From Delphinus delphis (taxonomy: Eukaryota > Chordata > Mammalia > Artiodactyla > Delphinidae), in contig NC_082697.1 of assembly GCF_949987515.2 (NCBI RefSeq), positions 22,699,730-22,763,729 of the forward strand: a stretch of DNA of 64,000 nt. The letters run 5' to 3'. The position numbers were made by a program, and so were the translations under genes. The notes below the pieces were generated by a model. It ran no database searches, was not told the DNA's origin, and was given only the letters and a program-made list of their open reading frames with translations. This document shows positions 35,766 through 46,921 of this stretch, in pieces (positions within the stretch are counted from its first letter, which is position 1; each line of letters opens with the position of its first letter).

Positions 35766-36488
35766 ATGAATAGTAAACAGAGTAAATCTACAGAAAAATT
35801 CCCACGGGTAACAAGAACCTGGAGCCAAGAGCCTGGCCTCCTTCCAGAGCCGCAGCCTCCTGAGGACCTGCTGGCCCAGGGAAGGGCTCACACATCCACA
35901 TGTGTGGCCTTTCCTCAGAGGCTGGATGGCTTCTTTGGGCTTCTCCTGCCTTCTTGGGGACTGGCCTCCCAATGCTGTTATCAAGGGTATCAGCAGGCAG
36001 GCACAGGCTGGGGAGAAATACAACCCCCCCCTCCTTCCCCCACCAGAACAGACCTAGGCACCACCCTGCTGCTGCCCTATTTCTCCCTGGGGAACCAGAC
36101 CAGATGAACGACTGCTCAGCCGTGACCATAATGATGATGGTAGAATGTGTTGATTGCATACACCGCTCCTACCCCATCCCACCCCACCACCGTGATCACT
36201 GACGTGTATTCTCTCTTTCAAGCCTTCCAGTGACCCAGGGCAGTGCCGTTATCAGCCCCCTTTGCAGATGAGTAAACTGAGAGGTGAAGCGACTTCATTA
36301 GCGACAGCAGAGAAGGACTTAAAGCCAGTTCGACTCCAGAGCCTGCGCCCGGTGACTCCCCACACAGGCTGTACCCTAGGCCACCTGCCTCGCTCCAGTC
36401 CGGGCCCTTGACCGCTGACCCTGGGGCGCCCTTGCCGCGGGTGGGATCCGTGGGCCCAGGCCGCTGCCCACGGCGCCCGGCACCTGGC
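35766..36488. other. Non-coding DNA with MIR scrap
   Basis: Antisense MIR-like words at about 36255-36330 (GATGAGTAAACTGAGAGGTG). The rest is GC-rich with no exon evidence. Confidence 0.3.
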
Positions 36489-36489
36489 A

Positions 36490-36660
36490 TCCTCTCAGGT
36501 GGCATGAATGAACCGGCTCATGAATATGCAGGCAGGCCCGCGCGCACAGAGCGCTCTCGGCTAAATCTGATCACAACGCGGGATAAATTAAGCGCCAGGA
36601 TAAATGCATTAAAAATCACGGTCGGAGGAACACGCCGTTCAGGGAGGGGTCTGTAAAGTG
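36490..36660. promoter_or_regulatory. Candidate conserved regulatory element
   Basis: It is not repeat-like and mixes CpGs with clustered homeodomain/POU-like words: ATGAATATGCA (36520-36530), GGATAAATTA (36581-36590), ATGCATTAAAAATCACG (36604-36620). That composition is typical of deeply conserved enhancers, but conservation cannot be seen from one sequence. Confidence 0.3.
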
Positions 36661-36744
36661 GGGTGAGGAGCAGTGGGAAAAGCTCCGCCAGGCGCTGCCA
36701 GCTGCTCCCGAAAGGCCTCAAATGAAGTTCCTTTCCGTGGGAGA

Positions 36745-36778
36745 GGCCCCTCCCCCCTCCCCCCCGCCCCCCCCCCGG
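36745..36778. repeat. C-rich homopyrimidine tract
   Basis: Almost pure C with a few T and one G over about 34 bases. Its complement is a G-run tract able to form quadruplex or triplex DNA. Confidence 0.85.
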
Positions 36779-36779
36779 T

Positions 36780-37535
36780 TCCTATGGAAACGCAGAACGA
36801 GTTTAGGAGGGAAAATGCCTGGCGATGAGTGATATGGGGAGGGACCAAGAATAGCTGCTGGGGCTGGGATCGGGTGTCAACAGGGCCTCTTTCCTGACGA
36901 GGGATGAAGGGGAGGGCATGGTCCAGCCCAGCAGCAGCCCCCACCCCCTACCCCAAGCCCCGGGCAGCATCCAGAGACAGGCGTGTGGGGAGAGAACCAC
37001 GTTGGTCCAGACCCAAGTTCCAATATGGGCGGTAGGTGTCCTTGGGTAATAACATAGTAATAATAGCAGCTAGATATCCCCAGAGCATTTGTGCAGTGGC
37101 CCCACAAATGGGGAGAGTGAAGCTCAGAGATGTGGAGTGACTTGTCCAGTGTCACACAGGGAGGACTGGGCCAGGCAGCCTGGCTCCAGGCCTCTCTCTT
37201 AACCGCACCGCATGCCTGCGATGGCACCGCTCCGTCAAAACAGCGCCTCTTCTCGGGGCAAGTCTTGTTCTTTCATTCAGCAAAGATTTACTGAGCAATT
37301 ACTACGTTGCAAGCACTTATTCTAGGCACTGGAAATGCCAGGGAGTGAGACAGACAAAGCTGCCTTCAGGGAGCATACTGCATTGGATGGAAATGGGTGG
37401 CTTACAGATTTCCTCTCTCTGGCCCAGACAAGGGGTGGGTTCCAAGGTCTAGGCCAGAGAAAGAAAGGTTTTGGGGAGCCCAGGACAGACTGGAGGGTTT
37501 CACAGAGCTCGGATGATATAAAGCCTGATTAGCGT
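36780..37535. other. Non-coding DNA with ancient-repeat scraps
   Basis: Antisense MIR-like words at about 37090-37190. A common repeat tail ('TTACTGAGCAATTACTACGT') lies at 37288-37345. No exon is supported. Confidence 0.35.
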
Positions 37536-37544
37536 TCGGTTGGC

Positions 37545-37690
37545 TCTGGGTGACAAGCGTGGGCTCTAAATCCAGCTCTGCTACCTGCTGGCTATGAGAT
37601 CTTGGGCCAGTTCCTTAACCTCTCTGTACCTCACTTTCTCCATCTATAAAATGGGCATAATAACAGGAGGCAGGGTCAATGTTCCCCTCT
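37545..37690 (+). repeat. MIR SINE
   Basis: Sense MIR: 'AATCCAGCTCTGCTACCTGC', 'CAGTTCCTTAACCTCTCTGT', 'TCTATAAAATGGGCATAATA'. Confidence 0.75.
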
Positions 37691-38385
37691 CTGTGCCTCC
37701 AGCTCCGCACTCACCTGAGACTGTGGACAGCTGGAGAGCAAGTGTGACATGTCTGCATTGCTCTGAGGAGGGGAAAGATGCAGCCAGGATACTGCCAGTT
37801 GGCAGCTGGTGCTTAGAGACGGTAGGGCAGATGGGAGCCGCTGGCCTTGCAGGGCATGGGGGGCCCGGGGGGCAGGCCTGAGGGGTGTATGAAGGGGGTT
37901 GAGCTCCACCAGAGGCTGAAGGTCACCCTGGGCAGAGGAGAGAATGGGGGTGGCCAACACAGAAGGGAGGTGACACTGCCTAGCTGAGGTGCTCAGAGCA
38001 GGAAGGGCCAGGAGCTGCCCTGGACAGTGGGGCAGAACAAGGCGAGAGAGCGTGGAGGGGGCTCTGCCTAGAGCTTCCTGGCTGCTGGGGACCAGGCCAG
38101 CCCAGGACTTCCTCTCCTCATTCGGTGCCCCTCCATCCCTCATGGCACTGCTCTGTTCTCTGGGGTCTCGCTCTGTTCAGACTTGGGAGAGGAAAGAGCC
38201 ATCTGAGAAAAAGACAAGCTTAGAGCCAACAGGAAAGAGAGGGAGAAAGAGAGGTGGGGGAGGAAGAGGGAGGGGGAGGAGGAGAGGAGAGGCAGCCACG
38301 CAAGAGAGGAGGCCTGACTGTTCTACAGATCGCGGGGCCTTCCCTGTAGCCCCCAGCAGAGCCTGGTCAAGCCTCTGTGCCAGCT
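37691..38385. other. Non-coding DNA with a GA-rich stretch
   Basis: Purine-rich simple sequence at about 38225-38295. No gene is seen. Confidence 0.35.
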
Positions 38386-38389
38386 TGGT

Positions 38390-38718
38390 GTTTCGAGTTA
38401 CGGTCAGAAATGATGCAATATCAAGGACACAAAGCCCTTGACCCAGCAAGTTCACTACTATCGAGCCTAAGAATGCATGTGGACAAGAAGCAAAGCTGCT
38501 TCTCCAAGCATGTTCATTACAGAACTGTTCATACTGGAGCAAAATCAGAAATCTGTTCCCCAGCAGTAGGAAAGCGGTTATGCCGGGGTACATACCTACA
38601 ACGAAATACTATGTGGCTGATACAAGTGACGCTGTGAATGTAACTTTACTGACATGAACAAATAGTCAGAATTTTACAAAACAGCATGTTCAGTGGAATC
38701 ACATTATTTATATGTGTG

Positions 38719-38720
<2 letters not shown>
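38390..38720 (+). repeat. Old L1 3' fragment
   Basis: Decayed L1 wording in sense ('GCATGTTCATTACAGAACTG', 'GTACATACCTACAACGAAAT'). Confidence 0.45.

Positions 38721-38721
<1 letters not shown>

Positions 38722-38751
<30 letters not shown>
38722..38751. repeat. (AC)15 microsatellite
   Basis: Uninterrupted AC run at the end of the old L1 fragment. Confidence 0.95.
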
Positions 38752-38755
<4 letters not shown>

Positions 38756-38833
38756 ATGCACGCATATGAAAAAGCCTAGTGTTTTACAGCCAAATTCTTA
38801 ACCGCAGCTTGGTGGTAAGAATCAGGGGAACTT

Positions 38834-39148
38834 GGGCTTCCCTGGTGGCGCAGTGGTTGAGAATCTGCCTGCTAATGCAGGGGACACGGGTTCAAGCCCT
38901 GGTCTGGGAGGATCCCACGTGCCGCGGAACAACTAGGCCCGTGAGCCACAACTACTGAGTCTGCGTGTCTGGAGCCTGTGCTCTGCAACAAGAGAGGCCA
39001 GCGATAGTGAGAGGCCCGCGCACCACGATGAAGAGTGGCCCCCGCTCGCCGCAAATAGAGAAAGCCCTCGCACAGAAACGAAGATCCAACACAGCAAAAA
39101 TAAATTGATTAATTAATAAACTCCTACCCCCATCATCTTAAAAAAAAA
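38834..39148 (+). repeat. Long CHR-family SINE with TSD
   Basis: It begins GGGCTTCCCTGGTGGCGCAG and is longer than standard CHR-2. An extra section reads on through 'GATGAAGAGTGGCCCCCGCT' to an A-rich tail. Perfect 14-bp duplications AATCAGGGGAACTT lie at 38820-38833 and 39149-39162. Confidence 0.9.
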
Positions 39149-39274
39149 AATCAGGGGAACTTAAGGAGTTTTTTCATCATTTGTATTTTCTAATCTTTCT
39201 TTATCACACGTTCATTGTAGGAGGAGAGAATAGAGCTATATTTTGCATTGATCGTTTTTTAAAAAGTGTAAGTC

Positions 39275-39483
39275 GGGCTTCCCTGGTGGCGCTGTGGTTG
39301 AGAGTCCCCCTGCCGATGCAGGGGACACAGGTTCGTGCCCCGGTCCGGGAAGATACCACATGCCGCGGAGCGGCTAGGCCTGTGAGCCATGGCCGCTGAG
39401 CCTGCACGTCCGGAGCCTGTGCTCCACAACGGGAGAGGCCACAACAGTGAGAGGCCCGCGTACCGCCAAAAAAAAAAAAAAAA
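39275..39483 (+). repeat. CHR-2 SINE with TSD
   Basis: Well-preserved CHR-2 from GGGCTTCCCTGGTGGCGCTG to 'AGAGGCCCGCGTACCGCC' and a long poly(A). Duplications AAAAAGTGTAAGTC lie at 39261-39274 and in the A-run through 39497. It is a young, cetacean-type copy. Confidence 0.93.
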
Positions 39484-39499
39484 AAAAAGTGTAAGTCCT

Positions 39500-40020
39500 T
39501 TGACCAGTCATACCAATTCCAGAACACTGTCCTAAGGAAATAATTAGGATAAACACAAAGATTTAACTACAAGAATCAATGATTCGTTGCTTCTCATGGG
39601 GAAAAAAAAGGGACATAAGCTAAAATTTTCAGCACTGGGGATTGGTTGAGTAAAGCGTGGTGTAGTCATATGTAGCATGCTACGCAGCCACTAAGAATCA
39701 TGCTGTAGAAGTTCAATTGTTGACTAGGACAGATGTTTGTGAATATATGATTGGAAGAAAAAACAGGTTTTAGAACATTATGTACTGAAATCAGCCCTTC
39801 TTTCTATAATATGTGTTTGATCCAAAATCTGGAAGGATATATGTTTAGATGTTAATGGTTGTTTCACTGACAGAAGTTGATTATAGGTGATCTTAATTTT
39901 CTTCTTTACACTTTCCCAATTATTATACGATAAATATATATTACTGCATACTTATTATTACATATGTATTATTACATACAGAGTTTTAAAAATTAATTTT
40001 TGAAGAAGCAAAAATAAATA
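39500..40020 (+). repeat. Decayed L1 3' DNA, AT-rich
   Basis: AT-rich, with words like 'ATTCCAGAACACTGTCCTAA' and 'GATGTTAATGGTTGTTTCAC' that suit old L1 3' sequence. Family assignment is weak. Confidence 0.4.
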
Positions 40021-40505
40021 GCCTATTCTGAGAGCTCAGACAGTGAGTGGTGGGCGCTGGACCCCATCCCGACTCCCCTGCAGGGCGGGCAGGGGCTGAA
40101 GCACCTGGGGAGAGGGCTGGGAGTGGGGGCAGCCAGCTCTGCGCCTGCCCAAGGAGACTCCCTGCGCCTGCGCTAGCTAAGGAAGCGCCCCCCCCGCCAC
40201 CCCCCAGGCCTGCTCTCTGCCATTCACCCTCTGGAATTAGCTTGCAGAGACCGTTTTAGGAAGCCTGTGGGCGGTTGGAAGCAGCTTGTGAGCAGAGCTG
40301 GGGGCCGGCTGAGAGCTGCAGAGAATGAGTGCCCAGAGGAAGACAAGGCAGAAAATAAAGGGAAGCCAGCACCCTTTCCCATTTTTCTTTTTGGTTTGAT
40401 TTTTCAAAAACAGTCTCTGGAAAATCCTTGCTTTGGTCCAAATGTTTCCTCCTCCATCTTCCCCCACCTCCTCCAGGCCTCCATAGATGGGCCAAGTCTA
40501 AGCCT
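40021..40505. other. Unique-looking GC-moderate DNA
   Basis: C-rich around 40190-40205. Overlapping short frames have no splice support. Confidence 0.3.
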
Positions 40506-40740
40506 GTGAGGCCAGGAGCAGGGTTCTGGTCTCAACACTTCCACTATCTTGCTGTGCAACCTCGCACCAGTGGCTCACCCTCTCTGAGCCTCAGTTGCCA
40601 CTTCCGTCAAATTGGACTAGGATGGACTCAACTTTCTCTTCCCACTCAGAGGCTCTGTGTTTGAGATCCCATCCCAGGAGTGAGGCAGCTGGACCAGATA
40701 TCTACTAGGCCTCCTTACAGCTCTAAGATTCTGAGATTTG
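40506..40740 (+). repeat. MIR SINE
   Basis: Sense MIR: 'GTCTCAACACTTCCACTATC', 'CTGAGCCTCAGTTGCCACTT', and a later 'AGCTCTAAGATTCTGAGATT' end. Confidence 0.7.
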
Positions 40741-41150
40741 TGCTTTGAGATCCTTGAGAGTCTAACATACGCTGGCAAAGACTCTGGATTTTGCAGTCCA
40801 TGGGTCTAGAATGCAATGGTATGAAATTGCTAGGAGTCTAGTTCAGGTTCTAACGGAGGGGTTGCTCACTGTTCAATATCAAAGAGTGTTTCTGGGGACA
40901 TCCCTCTCCTAGCCCCCCAGGCCGAGCGCCACATTTGCCAGCGGCTTGGGAGCTGTCTTCACCAGGTGGGGAACACACATTCGCAGTCCTGGGCCCCTGC
41001 AAGGGAGACACATGGGTTCAGACCTCAGGTAGCCTCCTGAAGGAGACGTGGAAATGACAGCTCATGAATAAGGGCCCTCACCGTATGTGGGGCTGCAAGG
41101 AGTGAGTGGCCGTTTGGTAGCTGAGCCTCTGCCCTGAACCAACAGCAATA
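40741..41150. other. Non-coding DNA without recognised feature
   Basis: No repeat or exon recognised. Confidence 0.3.
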
Positions 41151-41154
41151 TCTC

Positions 41155-41345
41155 CATTTACTCCACACCACTATGTGCCAGGCCTGCAGGCTACAGAGAT
41201 TACTGGATCTAAGTGGTACTATGTTTATGCCCATTCTCCAGATGAGGCAGCTGAGGCTCAGAGAGGTCCAATGACTTGCCAAGGTCACAGAGCTAGAAGG
41301 AGGTAGAGCTAAAGCTTGAACGCAGATTACCTGACTTGAGAGCCT
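41155..41345 (-). repeat. Antisense MIR/ancient repeat
   Basis: 'AGATGAGGCAGCTGAGGCTC' and 'GCCAAGGTCACAGAGCTAGA' are antisense MIR-type words. Confidence 0.6.
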
Positions 41346-43960
41346 GCTGCATTGCTCTGCCGCCTCCCTGCAGACCCCAGCCCTGCTGGCCCCGGATGCG
41401 GAGTCAGTCATGGGGAGAGGCAGGAAATGGCTTCCACACAATCAGAACTTCCAGAACTAGGACCCAGCGCACAACCCCCGGCCTGCCCACCTTCCCCAGC
41501 CAGGGGGTCCACGTTTGTGCCTGCACGTGGTGTCTGCGTGGCTCCGGGAGGGTGTGTCTCTGTCTCTGTGTGGGTGTCCCTGTGCCCAACGTGTGTGTGC
41601 GTCTGATGTGTGTGAGTGGTTTGGATGTGGGTGCTGCTGCGTCTGTCCCGGCACGGAGCGTGTGAGAGAGACAGATGAGTGTGAGCTCTGTGGAGCCCGC
41701 GAGAGGAAGCCGGTGCCAGAGAGTTCCGGGCTATGCTCCCTCCCGTCCTGCTCGTAGGGGTGGAAGTAGAGACCTTCAGAGGTCCATGGCATTGGGCCCC
41801 TGAAAAGCTGCCTGTCCCCCAGGTATCCCCACATATTGCCAAATTGAACCCAGAGTCCATAGTCCCCACGCCCATTGCTTTCCCTGGCCCTCACACCCAG
41901 CACCAGCGGGGGAATCTCTTGGAGATTAGGATCCCACATCAGCCTTGGACTTGATTCAGGGAGGACCAGTTAAGCCCCTGCAAAAAGGCAGCTGGGTTCC
42001 AGAATCCCTGGTTCTGAGCCCAGCTGTGTGTTCACAGACAACTTTCCTTTAGCCTCTGGACTCCCCTTTCCTCTGCCCTGAATTGGGTCTGCTATTGCTT
42101 GTGTCTGTCTTGGGGGGGGGGGCGTGGTTTGAGGAGAAAGTCCTAGAAAAAAGGAGATTTGTGGTCAAAGAACTGGAAGAGAACTTCACAACCACCTAGT
42201 GAAGCTACTCTCCTGGTGGATATCTCTGTTAGCCCCATTAAGCTGCCTAGGTTTTACTTGCATACCTCTAAGAACGGAGAACTCACTACTTCCAAAGAGC
42301 CCATTCCATTCCGGGCAGCTTTAACTGTAAGTTCTACCTCATACTGAGATTTTAGATCTGCCTCCCATAGCTTCACCCCACGGGTCTCAGCCCTGCCCGC
42401 TGAGGCCCATGAGGCTCAACATTGATCATTCCTGCTGAGGTCGGGGTAAGTCAGTACAAAGCCTTGTGGAGACCCTCAGGTCCAGAGGCTGTTTCTGAGG
42501 CCAGGTGATAGGTTGAGAACCTCAAAGACACGCCAAGCTGAGCAGACACGGGGAGGCCAAGGGCTGATCATTCTGTTAGGGGCTGATCTCATGGCTGAGG
42601 AGATGAGACTCCCCGGTGCTGCCAGGCCAAGGATGCAGGGTGAGGCCGCTATTGCCTGACGGAAGCTTGGGGGTGGCTGCCTTGGCCGGGCCTGGGTCAG
42701 GGTCTCAGGGACAGCTCTGAGCTCTGGGGGTCTCTGGGAACCACGGCTTGGAGAGAAGGGCATGTGCGCATAGTGAACAGATGATGGGGAGGGGGTGTGG
42801 TTCCCTCCACAGCGCAAGGAGGCCGCCAGGATGAGCTATGATGTGTGCAGGGAGCTTGGCACACGGAGGGCGCTGGGTGAGCACTGCTGTTAGGATATTA
42901 TTCATCCATCCACCCATTCATTCACTCACTCTCCTCCTCTGCGCCAGGCCCAGGGCTGAGGGCTGGTGACCTGGAGATGAAGCAGGTGCAGCCCCACCCC
43001 TGTCCCCGAGGACTAGGCGGGAGGGGACAGACCCCGCTCTGGCGAGTCATCGTGCATCAGTGCACGCCCGGCACACAGACCCCGGCTCCAGATGCAGTGC
43101 GCAGAAGGGGTTGTGAGCATCTTCAGCTCAGTGCCCTGCTTGGGGAGGTGGGGAGCACGCAACCCCTTATCCTTCAGGGACTGGGCACTGGGGTTTCACG
43201 GGAGCCTGGGGCACAGCCAATACCCTATGTGACAGAGGAGGAAACTGACCCCCGGAGAAGCGGAAGGACTGGTCCAAGGATTACAGCAGGGTTAAGACTC
43301 CCGACATGCTTGCAGAGCCGCGGCTTCCTGGTGGGGAACGCAGGTGAGAATGCAGATCTTGAGCTTGCGGCAGGTAGATGAGGCCGCAGGACACTTGCCC
43401 TACTGAGCAGCCTCAGCCCCACGCTCTGGGCTGCACAGGGCAGCTGGGATGCCCACCCTGACATGAACATGCTAGGTGACCTTGGACGAAGCCTCTGCTC
43501 TCTCTGGGCCTGTCTGCCCCTTGCCCTAAGACAAGGGCACTTCAACTGGATCGGGAAAAACAAGCAGATTTCCCCTCACATGTCAGCTTCCTGCATTGGC
43601 TGGGGCTGCTTGGGGCATCACCTTGAGAAAGAAAGGGTGTCATGATCAATTCGTCACATCTCCGGTGAGGGACCGGAGCGGCAGCGTGTGTCGGGGCACA
43701 ACCTGTCTGGATCAGAGAATCACCAGGAGTCCCCACCTCTGGGCAGCATCGGCGTCGAGTCCACAAACCTGAAGCCTCCACGAATGCCCGCCAGGGACCC
43801 TCCTTACTCCATGGGAGGCAGGAAACGCGTTGAACCTCTTTCTGAGGAGCACCCAGGGCATCGTGTGCTATGGCCCAGCCCTGCCCCCAGAGGCCACTGA
43901 GCCCAGTTGGCTTGTGATTTGGGCCCATCTTCACAATGACACAGCCCTGATGCACGGCCA
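41346..43960. other. Non-coding DNA with GT-rich simple sequence
   Basis: GT-rich imperfect repeats at about 41515-41680 produce chance cysteine/valine-rich frames. Antisense MIR words lie at about 43225-43300. An ancient repeat lies near 42170-42330 ('AAGCTACTCTCCTGGTGGAT'). A G-run sits at about 42112-42122. No gene is supported. Confidence 0.35.
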
Positions 43961-43974
43961 GTTCCCCAACGCCT

Positions 43975-44013
43975 TCCCCTCTAATCGATTCTGACAGAAT
44001 CGATTAGAGGGGA
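43975..44013. repeat. Perfect 19-bp inverted repeat with 1-nt spacer
   Basis: Arm 43975-43993 is the exact reverse complement of 43995-44013, separated by a single A at 43994. Each arm contains ATCGAT. It could extrude a cruciform or fold as a hairpin in RNA. It is not part of a repeat I recognise. Confidence 0.95.
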
Positions 44014-45740
44014 CACTGCCTGCCTTCAGTGTGGACTGAATACAAGTAAAGAGTCTGCGTGGACGCAGTAAGAACTATACAGAGAGTGGAGGGCATGAGC
44101 GAGGTCTTCCCCTTGCCTTCCTGGTTCTCGGCACTGTCCTGGACAGATCCGGAAGAAAAAGACTTATTGTGTGCCAGGCACTCCCACTTTCTGTACTTCA
44201 TTTGCTCTTCACTCTTACCCTGAGAGGTGGTTACTACCCCCATTTTACAGATGAGAAAACTGAGTCCCAGAAAGGTTCAGTAACCTCCCTAGTATTATCA
44301 TTATGAGCAAGGCTGGAAGTCTGTCATTTCCAGAATCCAGGTGTTTCCTCTTTCTAGCCAAATGGCCATCAGCTGGGTAATACGGTGATATGAGCACCTT
44401 ACCTGTGGCTCAGAAGGACCTCAGATCTAGTCCCAGCCGCTCTTTCGCTGAGTTACTGTGGGATGTCGACCATTTACATTGCCTCACTTGGTCTTCCGCC
44501 CTCACCCGTAAAATTGAATAGTTAAGTCTCTTCTGCTGTCTCAGCTCCCACCCAGCCCCCACTTCTGGTGCTTCGCCTTTGAGGCATATTCGAGAGTGAA
44601 TGAGTGTGGGCCCGGGCAGGGTCAGGGTCTAACAATAGCAGTTCTCCCACCAGAGGATGGACAGAGACCCCTGTGGGTAAGAATATCGTTCTCCAGCCAC
44701 ACAGAGTAGAGTAAAGTAGAAAAGTTGCAATCCACAGGCTTGCAAATGTGCTTTTGGTTGGCTTGCACAGTGTTGTTTTTTTTAATCTGAATTTGTTGCC
44801 AACACTTAAAAATAGAGAAGTTTCATATAAAAATCCAGGTTGCTGGCTTCTCTTGAAAAACTGGAAGCTTTGACAAGTCTGCCTTGAATTGGCCGCCCCG
44901 GGCCAGAGCTGGGGAGCAGAGGTGTACTCCCGTCCACTCAGCCACGGGCCTGCCTGACCCCTTGTCAGCATCCGAGTTCGTCTCCCCTGATGCAAAGGGT
45001 GAGACCATGGGCTCTGGAGTCAGGCCGGCCTGGGTTAATCCAAGCGGGTGGCTCAATTACAGTGTGACTATCAGAAAGTTCCTTAACTTCTCTGGGCCTG
45101 TTTCCTCGCTGGTGAAATGGGGATTCCCATAGTACTTCCTTCACATGGACGCGGCAAGTCTTCCATATGAAGGCAGATGTACGTAAAGCTGCTGCTATGG
45201 TTGAAGATGCTGCCTGGCACATAGTGAGCGCTCAGTAAATGGCAACCCTGGTCTCAATCATGGCCACCCCCTCCCGACAGGGGCCGCAGGGTCTGGAACA
45301 GCAGAAACAGCAGCCCTTGACGCCCTCCCCAGCCTGGCCTGGGCCCATCCTGGAGCTCTCCCTTGGCTGCACAAATGCCTGTGGGGTGGTGGCAATCTTG
45401 GCTGGGTGATGCATCCGAAAACAACAGATCGATAGCCACTCAGCACTCCAATGCCATGGCTGAGGCCCGCGCCACGGTCCAGGCTGCTGGCCAGTGAGTT
45501 CAAGCGCTTTCTGTTCAGGCAGAAAACAACTTACCATGTAACCTTGAATGAGTTCTTTTTTCCTCCTGGGATCTTGGTTTCACTAACAGCAGGGTCAGCC
45601 TGTGGTCTCTAGTGCTCCTTTGAGCTCTGACATCTTGGGAGTTTTGCAGATGGGAAGGCAATGAAGGTCAAAGCCTCACAAATGCAAGAATGAATTAGTC
45701 AGGAAACTTCTGGTTGCAAAGGGCAGGAACCTGTCACAAA
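44014..45740. other. Non-coding DNA with MIR copies
   Basis: Antisense MIR/L2-like words at 44165-44345 ('TTTTACAGATGAGAAAACTG'). A sense MIR lies at about 45000-45240 ('CTTAACTTCTCTGGGCCTGT', ending 'TAGTGAGCGCTCAGTAAATG'). The remainder is unique-looking with no exon support. Confidence 0.45.
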
Positions 45741-45764
45741 GGGGCTTAAAGAAAAGAGGTATTT

Positions 45765-46211
45765 GTCTTTCTGCGACTGGCTTATTTCACTCAGTATAAT
45801 GTCCTCAGGGTTCATCCAGCTTGTCACATATTGTAGAACCTCCTTCTTTTTTAAGGCTGAATAATATTCCATTGTATGCATATACCACCTTTGCATTATC
45901 CATTCATCTGTGGATGGACATTTAGGTTGTTTCCACATACTATTGTGAATAGTATGAAGTATCAAAAACAGTCAAATTCATAGAATCAAAGAATGGAATA
46001 GTGGTTGCCAGAGGGTCAGGGGAGGGAGAAATGAGAAGTTACAAGTCAATGGACATAAAGTTCCAGTTAAGAAAGATGATTAAGTTCCAGAGATCTGCTG
46101 TACAACATTGTACCTATAATCAACAATACTGTATTTTACACCTAAAAAATTCTTAAGAAGGTAGATCTCATGTTAAATGTTCTTACCACAATAAAATAAA
46201 ATTTAGGGAAG
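45765..46211. mobile_element. L1 LINE with 5' inversion (twin-priming structure)
   Basis: 45957-45765 encodes the ORF2 C-terminal tail on the minus strand. 45958-46211 immediately carries L1 3' UTR on the plus strand ('GAATGGAATAGTGGTTGCCA' to 'CACAATAAAATAAAATTTAG'), ending A-rich. Imperfect flanking duplications are visible (about 45751-45764 and 46212-46230). Confidence 0.75.
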
Positions 46212-46229
46212 AAAAAAAAGGCGTTATTT

Positions 46230-46758
46230 TGGCTCATTTGAAGGAATCCTGGGGACTGTGGGCTGCAGGTGGTGCTGGATCCAGGTGTTCCAGTGATGTT
46301 GTTGGCTCTCTCTCTCTCTCACTCTCACCTCTCATCTCAGCTTCCTTCTGTGCTGTCCTCATCCTCTGGTGCAAGGGCTCTTTTTTCTTTTTTTATGGGT
46401 ATGATGAGCCCTATTAGGTCCAGGTGAGAGTCCTCTACCACCATAACTCCAAAAGCATGCAGTATCTTTCTGCACCTTCCAGAAGAAGCATCCCAGGGAA
46501 GGTGACAAGTGGCTTAGCTGAAGTTATGTGTCTATCTCTGCAGGTAGAAGGATGGAATGAGGTCCCATGATTGGCACTCCTACCAAAGATGACATGGAGT
46601 AGAAAAAGGCTTCCTCAAAGCAAAGAAGGCTTGACATCAGAAGGGCGGTGAAGAGAAATGGGTTGTGCAGTCTACAAAACAGCAACTACTGGCCATTCCA
46701 GGGCCTTTAGTGCAGGGATGGGGCCTTCTCAAGGAGGGAGAGGTAATCTTCCCATCAA
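46230..46758. other. Non-coding DNA, integration site of the retroviral retrocopy
   Basis: A (TC)n patch at about 46308-46326. No gene or repeat is recognised. The right end supplies the target-site duplication. Confidence 0.35.
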
Positions 46759-46768
46759 CAAAGCATTG
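46759..46768. repeat. Target-site duplication, left (CAAAGCATTG)
   Basis: Identical to 51225-51234. Ten bp is outside the 4-6 bp range made by retroviral integrases and suits L1-mediated insertion. Confidence 0.85.
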
Positions 46769-46850
46769 AGGATAGACTCTCCCAGACTACGAGGAAGTCG
46801 GCCCACTGTTCTGGCAGCGACACTTCCCTCTAATAAATTCTATCTTCTTT
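46769..46850 (+). repeat. 5' R region of the ERV
   Basis: It aligns without gaps to 51120-51201. AATAAA is intact at 46832-46837. No U3 precedes it: the sequence to the left is unrelated to the 3' U3 and holds the target-site duplication. Confidence 0.85.
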
Positions 46851-46915
46851 ACATCTGCCTTGTGTCTGGAGATTCTTTTCCAACCCACGTTTGGACCACG
46901 ACATTTGGTGGCCTG
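46851..46915 (+). repeat. U5 and degenerate primer-binding site
   Basis: U5 runs to about 46898. It is followed by a TTTGGTGGCCTGTACGGG-like site at about 46904-46921. That layout resembles the proline-tRNA primer site of gammaretroviruses with several mismatches, so the primer tRNA is uncertain. U5 is absent from the 3' end. Confidence 0.55.
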
Positions 46916-46921
46916 TACGGG

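Noticed and set aside
39275..39350. tRNA-like promoter boxes
   Set aside because: They are the heads of CHR SINEs, here and at the other copies, with mismatched stems and SINE bodies. They are not tRNA genes.
41515..41760. Cysteine-rich short frames
   Set aside because: They arise from GT-rich simple sequence (TGTGTG giving Cys/Val) and show no domain or signal peptide pattern.
46904..46921. Firm assignment of the ERV primer tRNA
   Set aside because: The site matches the proline-tRNA primer site only in part, and several mismatches leave other tRNAs possible, so no primer is claimed.
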